Assembly (NCBI GenBank): GCA_937923255.1
Contig: CALAIL010000002.1
Coordinates: forward strand, 1 to 8,523
Reading direction: 5' to 3'
From: an uncultured Propionivibrio sp.
GTDB lineage: Bacteria > Pseudomonadota > Gammaproteobacteria > Burkholderiales > Rhodocyclaceae
DNA: 8,523 nt
Shown: positions 5,931 through 8,523 of the stretch, piece by piece
How the letters are laid out: each line of letters opens with the position of its first letter
How positions within the stretch are numbered: the stretch's first letter is position 1
Position numbers and translations under genes: made by a program
The notes under the pieces: model-generated
What the model was told of the DNA's origin: nothing
The model's database searches: none
The model's input: only the letters and a program-made list of their open reading frames with translations

Positions 5931-6035
5931 GCGCCGTACTTGCCGCATCCGCGCATCACGCATTCCTGCTCGAATCCACACATCGCGTCGAAGGCCACGC
6001 GCCGTACCTCCCGCATCCGCGCGTCACGCATCCTG
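5931..6035. repeat. Pair of ~37-base direct repeats, 68 bases apart
   Basis: GCGCCGTAC at 5931 and 5999 each begin a ~37-base copy that continues with CCGCATCCGCGC, TCACGCAT and CTG with few differences. The 30 bases between them are not repeated. The pair ends about 100 bases before hrcA. Open frames crossing this region (including a long - strand frame running antisense into hrcA) show the repeat as repeated peptides and look non-coding. I see no CIRCE operator (GCACTC...GAGTGC) in the region. Confidence 0.65.
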
Positions 6036-6120
6036 GGCTTGGCGGCAGGTGCCATGATCTTTGCTATCACACTTTCCATATCCGCCGGTAGCGCATCTTC
6101 CGCCGTACTCCGTCTTTTTG

Positions 6121-6126
6121 TAGAAT
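6121..6126 (+). promoter_or_regulatory. Putative -10 box of hrcA, giving a leaderless transcript
   Basis: TAGAAT, preceded by a T-rich stretch (TTTTTG at 6115-6120), is a good sigma-70 -10 hexamer. Only seven bases separate it from the hrcA ATG, so transcription would start at or within a base or two of the start codon. There is no purine-rich ribosome binding site before the ATG, which is consistent. The -35 region (around 6098-6103, TTCCGC) is weak. A heat-shock sigma-32 pattern is not evident. Confidence 0.45.
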
Positions 6127-6133
6127 CGCCGCC

Positions 6134-7162
6134 ATGCTCGACAAACGTGCCCGCACCCTGCTCAAGACCCTGATTGAACGCTATATTGCCGACGGTCAGC
6201 CGGTTGGCTCGCGCCTGTTGTCGAAGTATTCCGGACTCGATCTGTCCGCCGCAACGGTGCGCAATGTCATGGCCGATCTCGAAGAACTCGGCTTCATCAC
6301 CAGCCCCCATACTTCCGCCGGACGGGTGCCGACGCCGCGCGGTTACCGCTTTTTCGTCGATCGCCTGCTGACCACGCAACCGCTGGAAACGGAGAAAATA
6401 CACGCCATCGAAGACCAGTTGCAGCCTTCGCAGCCACAGCGCCTCATCAGCAACGCTTCACTGCTTGTTTCCGAACTGACGCATTTCGCCGGCATCGTCC
6501 TGACACCGCGGCGCACGTCACTGAAAATCCGGCATATCGAATTTGTCAGTCTGTCAGAAAAGCGCATCCTGCTGATCCTCGTCACAACCGATGGCGACGT
6601 GCAAAACCGCATTTTGTTTACCGAACGCTCTTATTCGCCGGCCGAACTCGTCACGGCCACCAATTATCTGAACCAGTATTTCGCCGGCCATGAGTTTGAG
6701 CACATCCGCGACCGCGTTAAGGAAGACCTGATCCAGCTGCGCAGCGATCTACAGGATTTGATGGCCGCCGCCCTCACCGCCGGCGACGAGGCGCTGCACC
6801 GTTCCGACCCGCTTTATGTCATTTCCGGCGAACGCAATCTGCTCGACGTTGCGGAGCTCTCTTCAAACATGAAGCGCCTGCGCGAACTGTTCGACCTGTT
6901 TGAACAGCGTGCTGCACTCATGCAATTGCTCGACGTTTCGCTGCGCGCCGACGGCATCCAGATTTTCATCGGCGGGGAATCCGGCCTTTCGCCGCTCGAC
7001 GAATGCAGCGTTGTCACCGCGCCCTACGAAGTGGGCGGCCAGGTCGTCGGCTCGGTCGGCGTCATCGGCCCGACGCGGATGGCTTACGAGCGCGTCATCC
7101 CCATCGTCGACATCACGGCCAAACTGCTCTCCTCGGCACTGACCCATCAGATCGCTTCCTGA
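6134..7162 (+). CDS. hrcA: Heat-inducible transcription repressor HrcA
   Basis: 342 residues, normal for HrcA, the repressor that binds CIRCE operators of chaperone genes and depends on GroEL for its active fold. In order: N-terminal winged-helix DNA-binding domain (about 1-75) with the signature [18 protein letters not shown] (57-74); a central domain with FAGIVLTP (118-125) and the inserted dimerization region (to about 215); and a C-terminal domain with IFIGGESGL (277-285) and [15 protein letters not shown] (312-326). The ATG at 6134 fits the family's N-terminus ([18 protein letters not shown]) but has no ribosome binding site. hemH follows after 19 bases, apparently in the same transcript. 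No CIRCE is seen upstream, so it is not obviously self-regulated; its targets must lie outside the window. Confidence 0.97.
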   Translation: MLDKRARTLLKTLIERYIADGQPVGSRLLSKYSGLDLSAATVRNVMADLEELGFITSPHTSAGRVPTPRGYRFFVDRLLTTQPLETEKIHAIEDQLQPSQPQRLISNASLLVSELTHFAGIVLTPRRTSLKIRHIEFVSLSEKRILLILVTTDGDVQNRILFTERSYSPAELVTATNYLNQYFAGHEFEHIRDRVKEDLIQLRSDLQDLMAAALTAGDEALHRSDPLYVISGERNLLDVAELSSNMKRLRELFDLFEQRAALMQLLDVSLRADGIQIFIGGESGLSPLDECSVVTAPYEVGGQVVGSVGVIGPTRMAYERVIPIVDITAKLLSSALTHQIAS

Positions 7163-7181
7163 CAGCGCCCGACGATTGCCC

Positions 7182-8237
7182 ATGCCCCGCTTTTCTTCCC
7201 GCGCCGAATCCGGTCTGCACGAATCCCGCACGCACGCCGCCAGCCTTGCCAGCACGGCCGTTCTGCTGGTCAACCTCGGCACACCGGAAGCGCCGGATAC
7301 GGCCTCGGTTCGCCGTTACCTCAGGGAATTTCTCTCCGATCCGCACGTTGTCATCCTGCCGCGCCTGCTCTGGCTGCCGCTGCTGCACGGCATCGTGCTC
7401 AATGTCCGCCCCAAACGCTCGGCGGCAAGGTATCAAAAAATCTGGACGCCGGAAGGCTCGCCGCTGAAAATTCACACCGAAAAACAGGCCAAGCTCCTGC
7501 GCGGGTTTCTCGGTGCGGACAAACATCCGATGCACGTCGCCTATGCCATGCGTTACGGCCGCCCCGCGCTGGACGACGTGCTGGCGCGCCTGCATCGCCA
7601 GGGCATGCGGCGCATCCTGCTGCTACCGCTCTATCCGCAACATGCCACGAGCACGATGGCGACGGTGTTTGACGCCGCCGAAGCCTGGGCAGCGCGCGTA
7701 AAAAACCCGCCGAAACTCCTAAAACTCCGCCTCCGCGCCGACGATCCGCGCTACATTGCAGCGCTCGCCGCCAGCGTCCGTGAACACTGGATGCGCGAAG
7801 GACAGCCCGACCCGGCTTATCGCCTGGTCATGAGCTTTCACGGCGTACCGCGCCGAACCATCGAACGCGGCGACCCCTATTACGACGAATGTCTAAAAAC
7901 AGCCGCACTGCTCGCACACGAACTCGGGCTGTCGGCAGAACACTACCGGATCGCTTTCCAGTCCTACCCGGGCTATTGCAGATGGCTCAGCCCCAGAACG
8001 GACGAGACGCTGGCGGAACTGGGCGCAGCGCACACGCGGCGGGTAGATGTCATCTGCCCCGGCTTCGTCAGCGATTGCCTGGAAACGCTGGAAGAAATCG
8101 CCATCGAAGGCAAAAAGACTTTCCTTGCAGCGGGCGGCGGCGAATTCCACTACATCCCCTGCCTCAACGAACGCGACGACTGGATTCATACGCTCGCCCA
8201 CCGCGTCATCGCACATACTCGGCAAACGCCGGATTAA
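7182..8237 (+). CDS. hemH: Ferrochelatase
   Basis: 351 residues from the ATG at 7182; a TTG at 7176 adds two residues. Ferrochelatase inserts Fe2+ into protoporphyrin IX, the last step of protoheme synthesis. Family marks: VLLVNLGTPEAP (27-38), REFLSDPHVV (48-57), IWTPEGSPL (87-95), YAMRYG (121-126), LPLYPQHATSTMA (148-160), SFHGVP with catalytic His220 (218-223), CPGFVSDCLETLEE with catalytic Glu301 (292-305), and HYIPCLN (323-329). The His-Glu spacing of 81 equals that in B. subtilis HemH as I recall it. Odd: residues 259-271 read FQSYPGYCRWLSP where the family nearly always has FQSRFG...WL.P, with no change in length. No clear ribosome binding site; translation is probably coupled to hrcA. 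The stop is 9 bases before repeat cluster C. Confidence 0.96.
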   Translation: MPRFSSRAESGLHESRTHAASLASTAVLLVNLGTPEAPDTASVRRYLREFLSDPHVVILPRLLWLPLLHGIVLNVRPKRSAARYQKIWTPEGSPLKIHTEKQAKLLRGFLGADKHPMHVAYAMRYGRPALDDVLARLHRQGMRRILLLPLYPQHATSTMATVFDAAEAWAARVKNPPKLLKLRLRADDPRYIAALAASVREHWMREGQPDPAYRLVMSFHGVPRRTIERGDPYYDECLKTAALLAHELGLSAEHYRIAFQSYPGYCRWLSPRTDETLAELGAAHTRRVDVICPGFVSDCLETLEEIAIEGKKTFLAAGGGEFHYIPCLNERDDWIHTLAHRVIAHTRQTPD

Positions 8238-8246
8238 AACGCTCCC

Positions 8247-8439
8247 CCTCTGAAGCCCGCGTGGAGTGGGCATCTCCAGCCACCCACCTCTGAAACCCGC
8301 GTAGATAAAGGACTTCCAAGCAGGCTCACCTGTAACCCTTATCAATAAAGGGCTGGCGGGCAGTGGGTCCGGAAATGCCCTGTTTACGTGGGGTTCAGGG
8401 CGTCCCCTCTGAAATGCCCTAAATACGCGGGCTAGCGGG
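8247..8439. repeat. Repeat cluster C: five units, inverted relative to cluster B
   Basis: Units start near 8247, 8287, 8329, 8368 and 8406 (pitch 38-42): two direct, a self-complementary centre (ACCCTTATCAATAAAGGG), two inverted. Its reverse complement aligns with cluster B over almost the whole length, including the unit spacers. It begins 9 bases after the hemH stop; the first unit's GCCC/GGGC pairing (8255-8271) is the nearest structure that could mark the end of the hrcA-hemH mRNA, although no T-run follows. Confidence 0.8.
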
Positions 8440-8456
8440 CAGGTGCCATAAAACTA

Positions 8457-8523
8457 AAAATAAGAATTGCCACAGCGTGCGCGCTGACTTTTACCCACCG
8501 AACTCCTCTTGACGCCGTTGCGC
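8457..8523. repeat. Inverted copy of the 67-bp repeat, cut by the window edge
   Basis: The reverse complement of this stretch matches 3712-3778, sharing GTCAGCGCGCA, GCTGTGGCAATTC and TCAAGAG. It follows cluster C after 17 bases, as 3712-3778 precedes cluster B, so repeat and cluster were copied or inverted together. Sequence beyond the window edge should tell how far the homology extends. Confidence 0.85.

Noticed and set aside
5931..6133. CIRCE operator upstream of hrcA
   Set aside because: No GCACTC...GAGTGC inverted repeat is found in the region.
5552..6403. Long - strand open frame overlapping the hrcA start
   Set aside because: It runs antisense to hrcA and through direct repeats; GC-rich DNA makes such shadows common, and no protein features are visible.

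Overview
The window looks like chromosomal DNA of a betaproteobacterium. It is GC-rich throughout except for the first ~300 bases. The order hrcA-hemH, the beta-type sequences of both proteins, and palindromic repeats of a kind I know from Neisseria and its relatives all point that way. I cannot name a genus from sequence alone.

Layout. (1) 1-156: the AT-rich 3' end of a membrane-protein gene on the + strand. (2) 356-3007, - strand, in transcription order: a cytoplasmic CE4-type deacetylase close to Helicobacter pylori HP0310/PgdA (2129-3007), a 414-bp gap, a 97-aa protein beginning MCGLCGIFG (1421-1714), and 27 bases later a COG0523 (CobW/YjiA-type) metallochaperone GTPase (356-1393). (3) 3008-4137: 1.1 kb without a credible gene, packed with palindromic repeats. 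(4) 4138-5517, - strand: an amidase-signature hydrolase with a complete Lys-Ser-Ser triad. (5) 5518-6133: a 616-bp divergent intergenic region with short repeats and promoter-like sites. (6) 6134-8237, + strand: hrcA (heat-shock repressor) and hemH (ferrochelatase), 19 bases apart. (7) 8238-8523: more of the same repeats, inverted relative to those in (3).

The deacetylase, mini-protein, GTPase and amidase share a strand. They may form one metal-dependent C-N hydrolysis module, now split by a repeat island; this is inference from co-orientation and family knowledge. hrcA and hemH are standard core genes, but hrcA may be transcribed leaderless and HemH has an unusual version of a normally conserved motif.

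The most unusual content is the repeat system. A unit of ~30 bases recurs at ~40-base pitch in three clusters built as two direct, one central and two inverted units (the first cluster lacks the centre). A separate 67-bp sequence at 3712-3778 recurs inverted at 8457-8523, next to an inverted cluster copy, so the amidase-hrcA-hemH segment is bracketed by inverted repeats. Hairpins and a MITE-like element with a Neisseria-like core lie in the same island. I see no tRNA, rRNA, CRISPR array or transposase gene.
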